From positions 248,001 through 312,000 of the forward strand of contig NZ_BMVF01000001.1 of assembly GCF_014650575.1 (NCBI RefSeq): DNA of 64,000 bases, read 5' to 3'. Each line of letters starts with the position of its first letter. Positions within the stretch are counted from its first letter, which is position 1. Origin of the DNA: Streptomyces naganishii JCM 4654 (GTDB lineage: Bacteria > Actinomycetota > Actinomycetes > Streptomycetales > Streptomycetaceae). Under the pieces are notes generated by a model, which was not told the DNA's origin, made no database searches, and saw only the letters and a list, made by a program, of their open reading frames with translations. Below, piece by piece: positions 18,644-28,757 of this stretch. The translations under genes and the position numbers were made by a program.

Positions 18644-18644
<1 letters not shown>
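17226..18644 (-). CDS. DUF58 domain-containing protein
   Basis: The protein has 472 residues. Two membrane helices near the N-terminus (about 30-70) are followed by a beta-rich segment and the DUF58 signature GYRYGDDLRRVHWRSTARYGELMVRREEQ (about 245-275). The following vWA-like Rossmann domain starts at VLLDTRAV and continues to the end. The start is ATG 18644, which overlaps the MoxR stop codon by one base (TGATG) and has GGAGG 5 nt upstream; GTG 18647 is possible but too close to that site. DUF58 proteins are the usual partners of MoxR AAA+ ATPases and may be their adaptor or substrate receptor. Confidence 0.9.
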
Positions 18645-19678
<1,034 letters not shown>

Positions 19679-19785
19679 CCGGCCCTCCTCGGCCTCTTTC
19701 CGGGCCGACGCTCTGCTGTGCGGACCGGCCCACCCCGAAACACGGACACCACACGAGAACGGTTCCGCGCGATGCCACACCCCGC

Positions 19786-19815
19786 ATTCTTGCCGCCGTT
19801 ACCGATTCGTGTCAC
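19786..19815 (-). promoter_or_regulatory. Putative promoter of the moxR operon
   Basis: On the minus strand GTGACA (complement of 19810-19815) is 18 nt from AAGAAT (complement of 19786-19791), about 105 nt upstream of the moxR start. It matches by eye only. Confidence 0.4.
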
Positions 19816-19912
19816 TCGCCTGTGGACAACTGGCTGCGATATGTCGGGTCTTACGACCTTTTGCAGGTGAAGGCGGCGTGCCGGGTGCCTGGTCTCCGGG
19901 TGGGCCCGCGGT

Positions 19913-20458
19913 TCAGGAGGGGTCGATCTCGCGCAACCGGCCGGTCCTGACGTCGAAGACGAAGCCCCGCACGTCGTCGGTGTGCTGGAGGAACGGCGAG
20001 GTGCGCACCCGCTGCATCGACTGCCGCACGTCCTGGTCGGCGTCCCGGAAGGCCTCCACGGCCCACGACGGCCGCTGCCCGACCTCCATCTCCAGGTCGT
20101 GCCGGAAGTCCTCGGTGATGGTCTGCATGCCGCAGTTGGTGTGGTGGATGAGCACCACGCGGCGGGTTCCGAGCGCGCGCTGGCTGATGGTCAGCGAGCG
20201 GATCACGTCGTCGGTGACCACACCGCCGGCGTTGCGGATGGTGTGACAGTCACCGAGCTTCAGGCCGAGCGCGGCGTGCAGGTCGATACGGGCGTCCATG
20301 CAGGCGACCACGGCCACCTGGAGCACGGGCCGGGCGTCCATGCCCGGGTCGGTGAACGCGTCGGCGTACCGTTCGTTGGCCTCGACCAGGCGGTCGGTGA
20401 CGGAGCCGCCCTTTATGGCGCCCTCGGATCCGGCGGGAACTGATGCGGAAGTCGTCAT
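19913..20458 (-). CDS. Beta-class carbonic anhydrase
   Basis: The enzyme interconverts CO2 and bicarbonate in the cytoplasm. The 181-residue protein has the beta-class zinc site: Cys53 with the Asp55-Arg57 dyad (ACMDARIDLHAALGL), then His106 and Cys109 (LIHHTNCGM). The IRNAGGVVTDDVIRSL segment is also conserved. The start chosen is ATG 20458, because a TAACGT -10 box lies 7 nt upstream and would give a leaderless mRNA; ATG 20464 is in frame but lies only 1 nt from that box. It is divergent from the dcw cluster. Confidence 0.93.
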   Translation of the reverse strand: MTTSASVPAGSEGAIKGGSVTDRLVEANERYADAFTDPGMDARPVLQVAVVACMDARIDLHAALGLKLGDCHTIRNAGGVVTDDVIRSLTISQRALGTRRVVLIHHTNCGMQTITEDFRHDLEMEVGQRPSWAVEAFRDADQDVRQSMQRVRTSPFLQHTDDVRGFVFDVRTGRLREIDPS

Positions 20459-20465
20459 ACCCATG

Positions 20466-20471
20466 ACGTTA
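20466..20471 (-). promoter_or_regulatory. -10 element of a leaderless carbonic anhydrase promoter
   Basis: TAACGT on the minus strand ends 7 nt before ATG 20458. The -35 region is GC-rich and poorly matched. The spacing is that of a leaderless Streptomyces transcript. Confidence 0.45.
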
Positions 20472-20634
20472 CAAGTCCCACCCTCCGGGGGCGCGCTGAC
20501 GGAAGGGACAAAGAACCCCATGGTGGCTTGTTGTGAGCGACTCCACACACAGGGCAAACCCGCACCCGTCCGTGTGAATCACGGTGAATCGCCGTGTGGC
20601 CGGCGCTCTGCCGGGCGACGCGCAGGCCGGTTGA

Positions 20635-20662
20635 TTGACCGGGAGACAGGGTGGACTAAAGT
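20635..20662 (+). promoter_or_regulatory. Promoter for the dcw cluster (rsmH)
   Basis: TTGACC (20635-20640), a 16-nt spacer and TAAAGT (20657-20662) form a strong HrdB-type promoter. The rsmH start is about 210 nt downstream, so the transcript has an unusually long leader, which contains a GGGAG/CTCCC inverted repeat near 20673-20690. Confidence 0.65.
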
Positions 20663-20878
20663 GACGCGAAGCGGGAGGGGCGGCTCTCCCTGCTGACCTG
20701 CATTTCCCGGAGGCCCCGGCACCCGCCCGGAGGTCTCCCCACGTGCGCGGCGCGTACGTACGGCTCGGCCTCCTCCCGCTCCCGGCCGGCCGACGCTTCC
20801 GGCGCCGGCAGGCCCACCGCTTCCCGCGGTCGGGGACCCGGCGGTGCGTACGGCCCGCGCCGGAGCTGAGAGGGCCCC

Positions 20879-21835
20879 TTGAGCAACAGCCGACACGTCC
20901 CCGTGATGCTCCAGCGGTGCCTGGACCTGCTGGCGCCCGCCCTGGAGCGGCCGGGAGCGGTGGCCGTCGACTGCACCCTCGGCCTCGGCGGCCACAGCGA
21001 GGCGCTGCTCACCCGTTTCCCCGAGGCCCGGCTCGTCGCCCTGGACCGGGACAAGGAGGCGCTGCGCCTGTCCGGCGAGCGCCTGGCGCCCTTCGGCGAC
21101 CGGGCCACCCTGGTGCACGCCGTCTACGACGAGCTGCCCGCCGTACTGGACCGGCTCGGCGTCCCGCGCGTGCAGGGCGTCCTGTTCGACCTCGGGGTCT
21201 CCTCCATGCAGCTCGACGAGGCGGACCGCGGTTTCGCCTACGCCCAGGACGCGCCCCTGGACATGCGCATGGACCAGAGCACCGGCATGAGCGCGGCGGA
21301 GGTCCTCAACACCTACCCGCCCGGCGAACTGGTCCGCATCCTGCGCGCCTACGGCGAGGAGAAGCAGGCCAAGCGGATCGTGGCCGCGGTCGTGCGCGAA
21401 CGCGAGAAGGAGCCGTTCACCAACAGCGCCCGGCTGGTGGAGCTGATCCGCGACGCGCTGCCGCAGGCCGCCAAGCGCACCGGCGGCAATCCGGCCAAGC
21501 GCACCTTCCAGGCGCTGCGCATCGAGGTCAACGGCGAACTCGCCGTGCTGGAACGGGCGGTCCCGGCCGCCGTGAAGGCGCTCGCCGTGGGCGGGCGGAT
21601 CGCCGTACTGTCGTACCAATCGCTCGAAGACCGCCTGGTCAAGCAGGTGTTCGCGGCCGGCGCCGCCTCCAGCGCGCCCCCCGGGCTCCCGATCGTCCCC
21701 GAGCGCTACCAGCCGCGGCTCAAGCTGCTCACGCGCGGTGCCGAACTTCCCAGCGAGGAAGAGATCGCGGAGAACCGGCGGGCGGCGCCGGCCCGGCTGC
21801 GCGGCGCCGAGCGCATCAGGGAGGACGTCGAGTGA
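20879..21835 (+). CDS. rsmH: 16S rRNA (cytosine-1402-N4)-methyltransferase RsmH
   Basis: RsmH (MraW) methylates N4 of C1402 in the 16S rRNA decoding centre. The 318-residue protein begins [16 protein letters not shown]. It carries the SAM motif [47 protein letters not shown] and the C-terminal [15 protein letters not shown] block, all diagnostic. The start is TTG 20879 with GAGAGGG upstream; no closer ATG or GTG fits. It is the first dcw gene. No mraZ precedes it, unlike many bacterial dcw clusters. Confidence 0.96.
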   Translation: MSNSRHVPVMLQRCLDLLAPALERPGAVAVDCTLGLGGHSEALLTRFPEARLVALDRDKEALRLSGERLAPFGDRATLVHAVYDELPAVLDRLGVPRVQGVLFDLGVSSMQLDEADRGFAYAQDAPLDMRMDQSTGMSAAEVLNTYPPGELVRILRAYGEEKQAKRIVAAVVREREKEPFTNSARLVELIRDALPQAAKRTGGNPAKRTFQALRIEVNGELAVLERAVPAAVKALAVGGRIAVLSYQSLEDRLVKQVFAAGAASSAPPGLPIVPERYQPRLKLLTRGAELPSEEEIAENRRAAPARLRGAERIREDVE

Positions 21836-21848
21836 AGCAGGGGGACAG

Positions 21849-22565
21849 GTGAGCAGGAAACCCGAACTGAGGGGCCGGGCCGCACGGCTGGCGCGGCTCT
21901 TCCCGGCGAACCGGCGACAGGCCGCCCGCACCCCCTTCGTCCTCCTCGTCGTGCTCCTCCTCGGCGGTGGCCTCATCGGTCTGCTGGTCCTGAACTCCGC
22001 GCTCAGCGAAGGCGCCTTCCAGCTCGACGACCTCAAGAAGGACACCAAGAACCTCACCGACGAGGAACAGGCCCTCCAGCGGGACATCGACTCCTACTCC
22101 GCCCCCGACGCCCTCCAGCGCCGCGCCCGCGAACTGGGCATGGTGCCCGGCGGCGACCCCGTCTTCCTGGGTCCCGACGGCAAGGTGCGGGGCGTCCCCT
22201 CGCCGGCCGCGGCCGACCAGTCGGCCCTTGAGGACGCGTCGGCCCAGCCGTCCCCGGGCCTGCCGTCCCCACCCGCGGCCACGGACCGCGCCACGGCCAC
22301 GCAGGGCGCCACGGCCGCGGACGGCGCGCTCCCCGCGGACGGCGCGTCCCCCACCGGCACCCCGGCCGCCGTACCGCCGGGCTCGCAGGAGTCGCCGGGC
22401 TCACCCGCCGCCGCGCCGGGGACCGCCCGGACCGCGCAGACGCCCGCCGCCCAGCCCGGCGAGCAGCCGGGCGACCAGCCCGGCGAGCAGCCGGGCGACC
22501 AGCCCGCCGCGCCGCCCGTCCCGTTCGCCCCCCAGCCCGCCACGACCCCGACCCCCGGCAGGTGA
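21849..22565 (+). CDS. ftsL: Cell division protein FtsL (septum formation initiator family)
   Basis: The protein has 238 residues. A basic cytoplasmic N-terminus leads to one membrane helix (about 30-49; VLLVVLLLGGGLIGLLVLNSAL). A short coiled coil (ALSEGAFQLDDLKKDTKNLTDEEQALQRDI) and the DALQRRARELGMVPGGDP motif follow, typical of FtsL/DivIC-like proteins. The last 110 residues or so are an Ala/Pro/Thr-rich tail with a GEQPGDQP repeat, far longer than in most bacteria. The start is GTG 21849; the stop overlaps ftsI. FtsL is thought to work with DivIC and FtsQ to activate FtsW-FtsI. Confidence 0.9.
   Translation: MSRKPELRGRAARLARLFPANRRQAARTPFVLLVVLLLGGGLIGLLVLNSALSEGAFQLDDLKKDTKNLTDEEQALQRDIDSYSAPDALQRRARELGMVPGGDPVFLGPDGKVRGVPSPAAADQSALEDASAQPSPGLPSPPAATDRATATQGATAADGALPADGASPTGTPAAVPPGSQESPGSPAAAPGTARTAQTPAAQPGEQPGDQPGEQPGDQPAAPPVPFAPQPATTPTPGR
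22452..22505 (+). repeat. 24-bp tandem repeat in the ftsL tail
   Basis: The 24-nt unit CAGCCCGGCGAGCAGCCGGG plus CGAC occurs twice perfectly (22452-22475 and 22476-22499), then begins a third copy. It encodes the in-frame QPGEQPGD repeat of the extracytoplasmic tail. Confidence 0.85.
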
Positions 22566-24526
22566 CGGAAGTGTCCGACAGGCAACCGCCGCGCCGCCGT
22601 GTGCCCGGACCCGCCAGGCCCGCCCGCCCCGGCACCCGGCAGCGTCCCGGCTCCGGCGCCCGCCCGGCCCGCCGCCCGAGCCAGGCCTGGCGGCCGCCGC
22701 CCACGCGCGTGCTCCGGCTGGGCAGCCCCCGCCCCCGGCTGCGCATGATCGCCCTCGCGCTCACCCTGGTGCTGCTGGCGTTCGCCGTACGGCTGCTCCA
22801 GGTGCAGGCCGTCGACGCGAGCGCGTACGCCGCCAAGGCCGACGAGAACCGCTACGTCGTGCACACCATCGCCGCCGAGCGCGGCGGCATCACCGACCGC
22901 AACGGCGTGGCCCTGGCGACCAGCGTGGACGCCGACGACATCACGGCCGACCCGACGATGTTCACCCGCGACGAGCTCAAGATCGGCGACGGGCCCGAGC
23001 AGGCGGCCGCCCTGCTCGCCCCGATCCTCGGCCAGGACCAGGCCGCGCTCACCAGGAAGCTCCGCACGCAGAACACCCGTTACGTGCTGCTGGCCCGTCG
23101 GCAGACCCCGCAGGTGTGGAAGCAGATCAAGGACCTCAAGGCCGCGCTGATCAAGAAGTCCCGCACCGACAAGTCCACGGTCAACGTCCTCGCCGGGGTC
23201 TTCTCCGACCCCAGCAGCAAGCGGGTGTACCCCAACGGGGACCTCGCCGCCGGGATACTGGGCTGGGTCAACGCCGAGGGCAAGGGCGGCGGCGGTGTCG
23301 AGCAGCAGCTGAACGCCGAGCTGACCGGAAAGCCCGGGCAGGTCCGCTACGCCCAGTCCGGCGGGCGCGAGGTGCCCACCGCGGGCTCCACCGAGACGCC
23401 CGCGGTGCCCGGCTCCGACGTCGAGCTCACCATCGACCGCGACATCCAGTGGGCCGCGCAGAACGCCATCACCGACCAGGTGAAGAAGTCCGGCGCCGAC
23501 CGCGGGTACGTCATCGTGCAGGACACCCGCACCGGCGAGATCCTCGCCATGGCGAACTCCCCGGGCTTCAACCCCAACGACCTCACCCACGCCGACCCGG
23601 CCGCGCTGGGCAACGCCGCCGTGCAGGACGCCTTCGAGCCCGGCTCCACCGCCAAGGTCATGTCGATGGCGGCCGTCCTCCAGGAGGGCGCGGCCACGCC
23701 GCTCACGCACGTCGTCGTGCCCAACCGCCTGCACCGGGGCGACCGGCTCTTCCAGGACGACGTCGACCACGACACCTGGTACCTCACGCTCAACGGAGTG
23801 CTCGCCAAGTCCAGCAACATCGGCACCATCCTGGCCACCGGACAGCTCGGCAAGAGCCAGCCGGAGGCCAACCAGGTGCTCTACTCCTATCTGCGCAAGT
23901 TCGGCATCGGCCAGCCGACCGGGCTCGGCTTCCCCGGCGAGACCAGGGGCATCCTCGCGCCCGCCGGCCAGTGGTCCACCTCGCAGCAGTACACGATCCC
24001 CTTCGGCCAGGGCTTCTCCATGAACGCCCTCCAGGCCGCGTCCGTCTACTCGACGATCGCCAACGGCGGGGTGCGGATCCAGCCGACGCTGGTGCGCGGC
24101 ACCAAGGGCCCCGACGGCCGCTTCACGCCCGCCGAGAAGCCCGCGAGGACCCGGGTGGTGAGCGCGCGGACGGCGAAGGAGATCGCCCAGATGCTGGAGT
24201 CCGTGGTGGACGACGAGCAGGGCACCGGCATCAAGGCGCGCATCCCCGGCTACCGCGTCGCGGGCAAGACCGGTACGGCCAACCGCGTGGATCCGGCCAC
24301 CGGCAGATACCGGGGCTACACCTCCTCCTTCGCCGGGTTCGCGCCCGCCGACAACCCCCGCATCACCGTCTACTGCGCCATCCAGAACGCCACCAAGGGC
24401 AGCTACTTCGGCGGCCAGATCTGCGGACCGATCTACAAGCAGGTCATGGAGTTCGCGCTGAAGACGCTCCAGGTGCCGCCGACCGGTGCCCCGCCCGCGA
24501 ACCTGCCCGTCGACTTCAAGCCATGA
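22562..24526 (+). CDS. ftsI: Septal transpeptidase FtsI (class B PBP)
   Basis: FtsI cross-links septal peptidoglycan outside the membrane. The 654-residue protein has a Pro/Arg-rich cytoplasmic N-terminus and one membrane anchor (about 62-82). The dimerisation domain includes ERGGITDRNGVALATS. The penicillin-binding domain has catalytic S362 in the STAK tetrad, the SSN motif at 417-419 and the KTG motif at 569-571, with the expected spacing. The start is GTG 22562, overlapping the ftsL stop by 4 nt (GTGA). It partners with FtsW, encoded downstream. Confidence 0.96.
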   Translation: MTEVSDRQPPRRRVPGPARPARPGTRQRPGSGARPARRPSQAWRPPPTRVLRLGSPRPRLRMIALALTLVLLAFAVRLLQVQAVDASAYAAKADENRYVVHTIAAERGGITDRNGVALATSVDADDITADPTMFTRDELKIGDGPEQAAALLAPILGQDQAALTRKLRTQNTRYVLLARRQTPQVWKQIKDLKAALIKKSRTDKSTVNVLAGVFSDPSSKRVYPNGDLAAGILGWVNAEGKGGGGVEQQLNAELTGKPGQVRYAQSGGREVPTAGSTETPAVPGSDVELTIDRDIQWAAQNAITDQVKKSGADRGYVIVQDTRTGEILAMANSPGFNPNDLTHADPAALGNAAVQDAFEPGSTAKVMSMAAVLQEGAATPLTHVVVPNRLHRGDRLFQDDVDHDTWYLTLNGVLAKSSNIGTILATGQLGKSQPEANQVLYSYLRKFGIGQPTGLGFPGETRGILAPAGQWSTSQQYTIPFGQGFSMNALQAASVYSTIANGGVRIQPTLVRGTKGPDGRFTPAEKPARTRVVSARTAKEIAQMLESVVDDEQGTGIKARIPGYRVAGKTGTANRVDPATGRYRGYTSSFAGFAPADNPRITVYCAIQNATKGSYFGGQICGPIYKQVMEFALKTLQVPPTGAPPANLPVDFKP

Positions 24527-24664
24527 CCGGCGCCGCGTCGCGCACCCCTCGCACCGACCGACCAGGAACCAGCCCGTGACAACGATCACCCCCGGGCCCG
24601 GCGAAGGGCCCTCGCTCCCGCCCCCGCCCAGGCCCTCGCTTCGCTCCGGGGCGGGTACGCCCGG

Positions 24665-24670
24665 TACGCT
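24665..24670 (+). promoter_or_regulatory. Possible -10 element of an internal leaderless murE promoter
   Basis: TACGCT ends 7 nt before the in-frame GTG at 24678. The -35 region is not convincing. If the longer murE start at 24577 is real, this element would be inside coding sequence. Confidence 0.35.
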
Positions 24671-24677
24671 CACCGCC

Positions 24678-26243
24678 GTGCCACACGCTGATCAGTCCCA
24701 AACCACCCAGAAGGGCGCTTCCGTGACATATCCGGGACCGCCGCGACCGGCCCAGGTCTCCGCCACACCCCTCGCGGAGCTCGCCGGACGGCTGGGTGCC
24801 CAGCAGCCGGAGGGCGCCGCCGAGGTCACCGGCATCACCCACGACTCGCGCGCCGTGCGCCCCGGCGACCTGTACGCGGCCCTGCCCGGAGCCCGCGCCC
24901 ACGGCGCAGACTTCGTCACCCAGGCGGCGAGCCTCGGCGCGGTCGCCGTGCTCACCGACCCGGCCGGCGCGGAGCGCGCCGCCGCGACCGGCCTGCCGGT
25001 CCTGGTGACCGACGACCCGCGCGGGCGGATGGGCGAGCTGGCGGCCGCCGTCTACGGCGAGCCGGGCCGCGACCTGCTCCAGATCGGCATCACCGGCACC
25101 TCCGGCAAGACCACCACCGCCTACCTCGTCGAGGGCGGCCTGCGCACCGCGAAGTCCACCGGGCTGATCGGCACGGTCGAGATGCGCATCGGCGAGGAGC
25201 GCGTCAAGTCCGAGCGCACCACCCCCGAGGCCACCGACCTCCAGGCCCTGTTCGCCCTCATGCGCGAGCGCGGTGTCGAGGCGGTCGCCATGGAGGTCTC
25301 CAGCCACGCCCTCGTCCTCGGCCGGGTGGACGGCTGCGTCTTCGACATCGCGGTGTTCACCAACCTCAGCCCGGAGCACATGGAGTTCCACTCCGGCATG
25401 GAGGACTACTACCAGGCCAAGGCGCAGCTGTTCACGCCGCTGCGCAGCCGGCTCGGCGTGGTCAACCACGACGACGAGTACGGCCGCAGGCTCGCCGCCG
25501 AGGCCACCGTCCCCGTGATCACCTACTCCGCCGAGGGGCACCCCGACGCCGACTGGCGCGCGCAGGACGTGCACGTCGGCCCGATGGACTCCACGTTCAC
25601 CGTGCTCGGCCCCGAGGGGCAGCGGATCTCCGCGAGGTCGCCGCTGCCCGGCCCGTTCAACGTGGCCAACACCCTGGCCGCCGTCGTCGCGCTGGCCGCC
25701 GCCGGACTCGACCCGCAGGCCGCCGCCGACGGCATCGCCGCCGTGCCCGGCGTGCCGGGGCGCCTGGAGCGCGTGGACGCCGGGCAGCCCTACCTCGCGG
25801 TCGTCGACTACGCGCACAAGACGGACGCCGTGGAGTCCGTCCTCAAGGCCCTGCGCAAGGTCACCAAGGGCAGCCTGCACGTGGTGCTCGGCTGCGGCGG
25901 CGACCGGGACCGCACCAAGCGCGCCCCGATGGGCGCCGCCGCCGCCCGGTACGCCGACACGGCCGTACTGACCTCCGACAACCCCCGCTCCGAGGACCCG
26001 CTCGCGATCCTCGCGGCCATGCTCGAGGGCGCCGCCTCGGTGCCCGCGCACCAGCGCGGCGAGGTGCTCCTGTTCGAGGACCGGGCCGCCGCGATCGCCG
26101 CCGCCGTGGGCCGGGCGCGCCCCGGCGACACCGTGCTGGTCGCCGGCAAGGGCCACGAGCAGGGCCAGGACATCGCCGGGGTGGTGCGTCCCTTCGACGA
26201 CCGCCAGGTGCTCCGCGAAGCCATCCAGAACACCCAGGGATGA
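24678..26243 (+). CDS. murE: UDP-MurNAc-dipeptide:diaminopimelate ligase MurE
   Basis: MurE adds the diamino acid to UDP-MurNAc-L-Ala-D-Glu. The P-loop is GITGTSGKTTTAY (K144 counted from GTG 24678). The DNPRSEDP motif near residue 434 is the DAP-recognition motif, consistent with the LL-DAP wall of streptomycetes. VDYAHKTDAVE and GKGHEQGQ are also conserved. The start is uncertain: 24678 has a TACGCT -10 box 7 nt upstream (leaderless); GTG 24723 has a GAAGGG ribosome-binding site; GTG 24577 is a longer option. The 151-nt gap from ftsI fits an internal promoter. Confidence 0.92.
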   Translation: MPHADQSQTTQKGASVTYPGPPRPAQVSATPLAELAGRLGAQQPEGAAEVTGITHDSRAVRPGDLYAALPGARAHGADFVTQAASLGAVAVLTDPAGAERAAATGLPVLVTDDPRGRMGELAAAVYGEPGRDLLQIGITGTSGKTTTAYLVEGGLRTAKSTGLIGTVEMRIGEERVKSERTTPEATDLQALFALMRERGVEAVAMEVSSHALVLGRVDGCVFDIAVFTNLSPEHMEFHSGMEDYYQAKAQLFTPLRSRLGVVNHDDEYGRRLAAEATVPVITYSAEGHPDADWRAQDVHVGPMDSTFTVLGPEGQRISARSPLPGPFNVANTLAAVVALAAAGLDPQAAADGIAAVPGVPGRLERVDAGQPYLAVVDYAHKTDAVESVLKALRKVTKGSLHVVLGCGGDRDRTKRAPMGAAAARYADTAVLTSDNPRSEDPLAILAAMLEGAASVPAHQRGEVLLFEDRAAAIAAAVGRARPGDTVLVAGKGHEQGQDIAGVVRPFDDRQVLREAIQNTQG

Positions 26244-26271
26244 AAATCCTCAAGACCCAGGGGATGAACTT

Positions 26272-27687
26272 GTGATCGCCCTCTCCCTCGCCGAGATCGC
26301 ATCAGTCGTCGGCGGGCAGACGCACGACATACCGGATCCGTCCGTCCAGGTCACCGGGCCCGTCGTCCGGGACTCCCGCGAGGCGGTGCCCGGCAGCCTC
26401 TTCGTCGCCTTCACCGGCGAGCGCGTGGACGGCCACGACTTCGCCGCCGCCGTCGTCGAGGCGGGCGCCGTCGCCGTGCTGGCCTCCCGCCCCGTCGGCG
26501 TGCCCGCGATCGTCGTCGAGGACGTGCAGAACGCCCTCGGCGCCCTCGCCCGCCACGTCGTCACCCGGCTCGGCGCGACCCTCGTGGCGCTGACCGGCTC
26601 GGCGGGCAAGACCAGCACCAAGGACCTCATCGCGCAGGTGCTGCGGACCAAGGCGCCGACCGTGTTCACGCCCGGCTCGCTCAACAACGAGATCGGGCTG
26701 CCGCTGACCGCGCTCAGCGCCACGCAGGAGACGCGCTTCCTCGTCCTGGAGATGGGCGCCCGCGGCATCGGCCACATCCGCTACCTCACCGAACTGACCC
26801 CGCCGAAGATCGGCGTCGTGCTCAACGTCGGCTCCGCCCACATCGGCGAGTTCGGCGGCCGCGAGCAGATCGCCCAGGCCAAGGGCGAGCTCGTGGAGAG
26901 CCTGCCGGCGGCCGAGGAGGGCGGCGCGGCGATCCTCAACGCCGACGACCCGTTGGTCCGGGCCATGGCCTCCCGTACCAAGGCGAAGGTGATCCTTTTC
27001 GGAGAGTCGGCCGAAGCGGACGTACGCGCCGAGAACGTGCGACTCACGGACAGCGGACAGCCCTCCTTCAGGCTTCACACACCCTCCGGTGCAAGCGATG
27101 TGACCATGCGCCTGTACGGTGAGCACCACGTGTCGAACGCGCTCGCCGCGGCCGCCGTCGCCCATGAGCTGGGCATGTCCGCAACGGAGATCGCCACCGC
27201 GCTCTCCGCGGCGGGCTCCCTCTCCCGCTGGCGGATGGAGGTCACCGAGCGCCCGGACGGCGTGACCGTCGTCAACGACGCCTACAACGCCAACCCGGAG
27301 TCCATGCGGGCCGCCCTGCGCGCGCTCGTGGCGATGGGCAAGGGGCGGCGGACCTGGGCGGTGCTCGGCAAGATGGCCGAGCTCGGGGACGAGGCGCTCG
27401 CCGAGCACGACGCGGTCGGACGGCTCGCCGTCCGGCTCAACGTCAGCAAGCTCGTCGCGGTCGGGGGCAGGGAAGCGTCCTGGCTGCAACTGGGCGCATA
27501 TAACGAGGGTTCGTGGGGTGAGGAGTCGGTGCACGTGTCCGACGCACAGGCGGCGATCGACCTGTTGCGCAGCGAGTTGCGCCCGGGGGACGTCGTACTC
27601 GTGAAGGCGTCCCGTTCGGTCGGTCTTGAGGGCGTTGCCCAGGCGCTCCTTCAGACCGGTGCCGAGGGTGAGGTCACCGGCCGATGA
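26272..27687 (+). CDS. murF: UDP-MurNAc-tripeptide:D-Ala-D-Ala ligase MurF
   Basis: MurF adds D-Ala-D-Ala to complete the cytoplasmic pentapeptide precursor. The 471-residue protein has the [16 protein letters not shown]-terminal motif, the P-loop [13 protein letters not shown], the NNEIGLPLT segment, the [11 protein letters not shown] block and [17 protein letters not shown]. The start is GTG 26272, 28 nt after murE. The stop overlaps the mraY start (ATGA), so the two are translationally coupled. Confidence 0.96.
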   Translation: MIALSLAEIASVVGGQTHDIPDPSVQVTGPVVRDSREAVPGSLFVAFTGERVDGHDFAAAVVEAGAVAVLASRPVGVPAIVVEDVQNALGALARHVVTRLGATLVALTGSAGKTSTKDLIAQVLRTKAPTVFTPGSLNNEIGLPLTALSATQETRFLVLEMGARGIGHIRYLTELTPPKIGVVLNVGSAHIGEFGGREQIAQAKGELVESLPAAEEGGAAILNADDPLVRAMASRTKAKVILFGESAEADVRAENVRLTDSGQPSFRLHTPSGASDVTMRLYGEHHVSNALAAAAVAHELGMSATEIATALSAAGSLSRWRMEVTERPDGVTVVNDAYNANPESMRAALRALVAMGKGRRTWAVLGKMAELGDEALAEHDAVGRLAVRLNVSKLVAVGGREASWLQLGAYNEGSWGEESVHVSDAQAAIDLLRSELRPGDVVLVKASRSVGLEGVAQALLQTGAEGEVTGR

Positions 27688-28757
27688 TGAAGCAGATCCT
27701 GTTCGCGGGAGTCATCGGCCTGTTCCTCACGCTGGTCGGCACGCCGCTGCTGATCAAGCTGCTGGCCCGCAAGGGCTACGGCCAGTACATCCGCGACGAC
27801 GGCCCGCGCGAGCACGCCAGCAAGCGCGGTACGCCGACCATGGGCGGCATCGCCTTCATCCTGGCGACGGTCGCCGCGTACTTCCTGTCCAAGGTGATCA
27901 CCGGCTACGCCCCGACCTACTCGGGGCTGCTGGTGCTCGGCCTGATGGTCGGGATGGGCCTGGTCGGCTTCCTCGACGACTACATCAAGATCGTCAAGCG
28001 CCGTTCGCTGGGTCTGCGCGCCAAGGCGAAGATGGCCGGCCAGCTGATCGTCGGCATCGCCTTCGCGGTGCTCGCGCTGCAGTTCTCCGACGCCCGCGGC
28101 AACACCCCCGCCTCCACGAAGCTGTCCTTCATCACCGACTTCGGCTGGACCATCGGCCCGGTGCTGTTCGTGATCTGGGCGCTGTTCATGATCCTCGCGA
28201 TGTCGAACGGCGTGAACCTCACCGACGGCCTCGACGGTCTGGCCACCGGCGCCTCCGTGCTGGTCTTCGGCGCCTACACCTTCATCGGCGTGTGGCAGTT
28301 CCAGGAGTCCTGCGCCAACGCGATGACCCTGACCAACCCCAACGCCTGCTACGAGGTGCGCGATCCACTGGACCTCGCGGTCGTGGCCTCCGCGCTGATG
28401 GGCGCCTGCCTCGGCTTCCTGTGGTGGAACACCTCCCCGGCCAAGATCTTCATGGGCGACACCGGCTCGCTCGCGCTCGGCGGCGTGCTCGCGGGCCTGG
28501 CGATCTGCTCCCGCACCGAGCTGCTGCTCGCGCTGCTGGGCGGCCTGTTCGTGCTCATCACCATGTCGGTGGTCATCCAGGTCGGCTCCTTCCGGCTCAC
28601 CGGCAAGCGCGTCTTCCGGATGGCGCCACTCCAGCACCACTTCGAGCTCAAGGGCTGGTCCGAAGTGCTCGTCGTGGTCCGTTTCTGGATCATCCAGGGC
28701 ATCTGTGTCATCGTCGGACTGGGCCTCTTCTACGCGGGATGGGCAGCGGACAAGTGA
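27684..28757 (+). CDS. mraY: Phospho-MurNAc-pentapeptide translocase MraY
   Basis: MraY transfers phospho-MurNAc-pentapeptide to undecaprenyl phosphate, forming lipid I. The 357-residue polytopic protein has about ten membrane helices. It shows TPTMGGI, the FLDDYIK acidic pair, [15 protein letters not shown], and the [10 protein letters not shown] and [15 protein letters not shown] motifs that define the family. It begins at ATG 27684 inside the murF stop and ends with a GTGA overlap into murD. Confidence 0.97.
   Translation: MMKQILFAGVIGLFLTLVGTPLLIKLLARKGYGQYIRDDGPREHASKRGTPTMGGIAFILATVAAYFLSKVITGYAPTYSGLLVLGLMVGMGLVGFLDDYIKIVKRRSLGLRAKAKMAGQLIVGIAFAVLALQFSDARGNTPASTKLSFITDFGWTIGPVLFVIWALFMILAMSNGVNLTDGLDGLATGASVLVFGAYTFIGVWQFQESCANAMTLTNPNACYEVRDPLDLAVVASALMGACLGFLWWNTSPAKIFMGDTGSLALGGVLAGLAICSRTELLLALLGGLFVLITMSVVIQVGSFRLTGKRVFRMAPLQHHFELKGWSEVLVVVRFWIIQGICVIVGLGLFYAGWAADK

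Noticed and set aside
20743-21852. Upstream frame extending rsmH or an mraZ-like gene
   Set aside because: It is out of frame with rsmH and shows no MraZ (AbrB-like) motif. It is a shadow covering the leader and rsmH.
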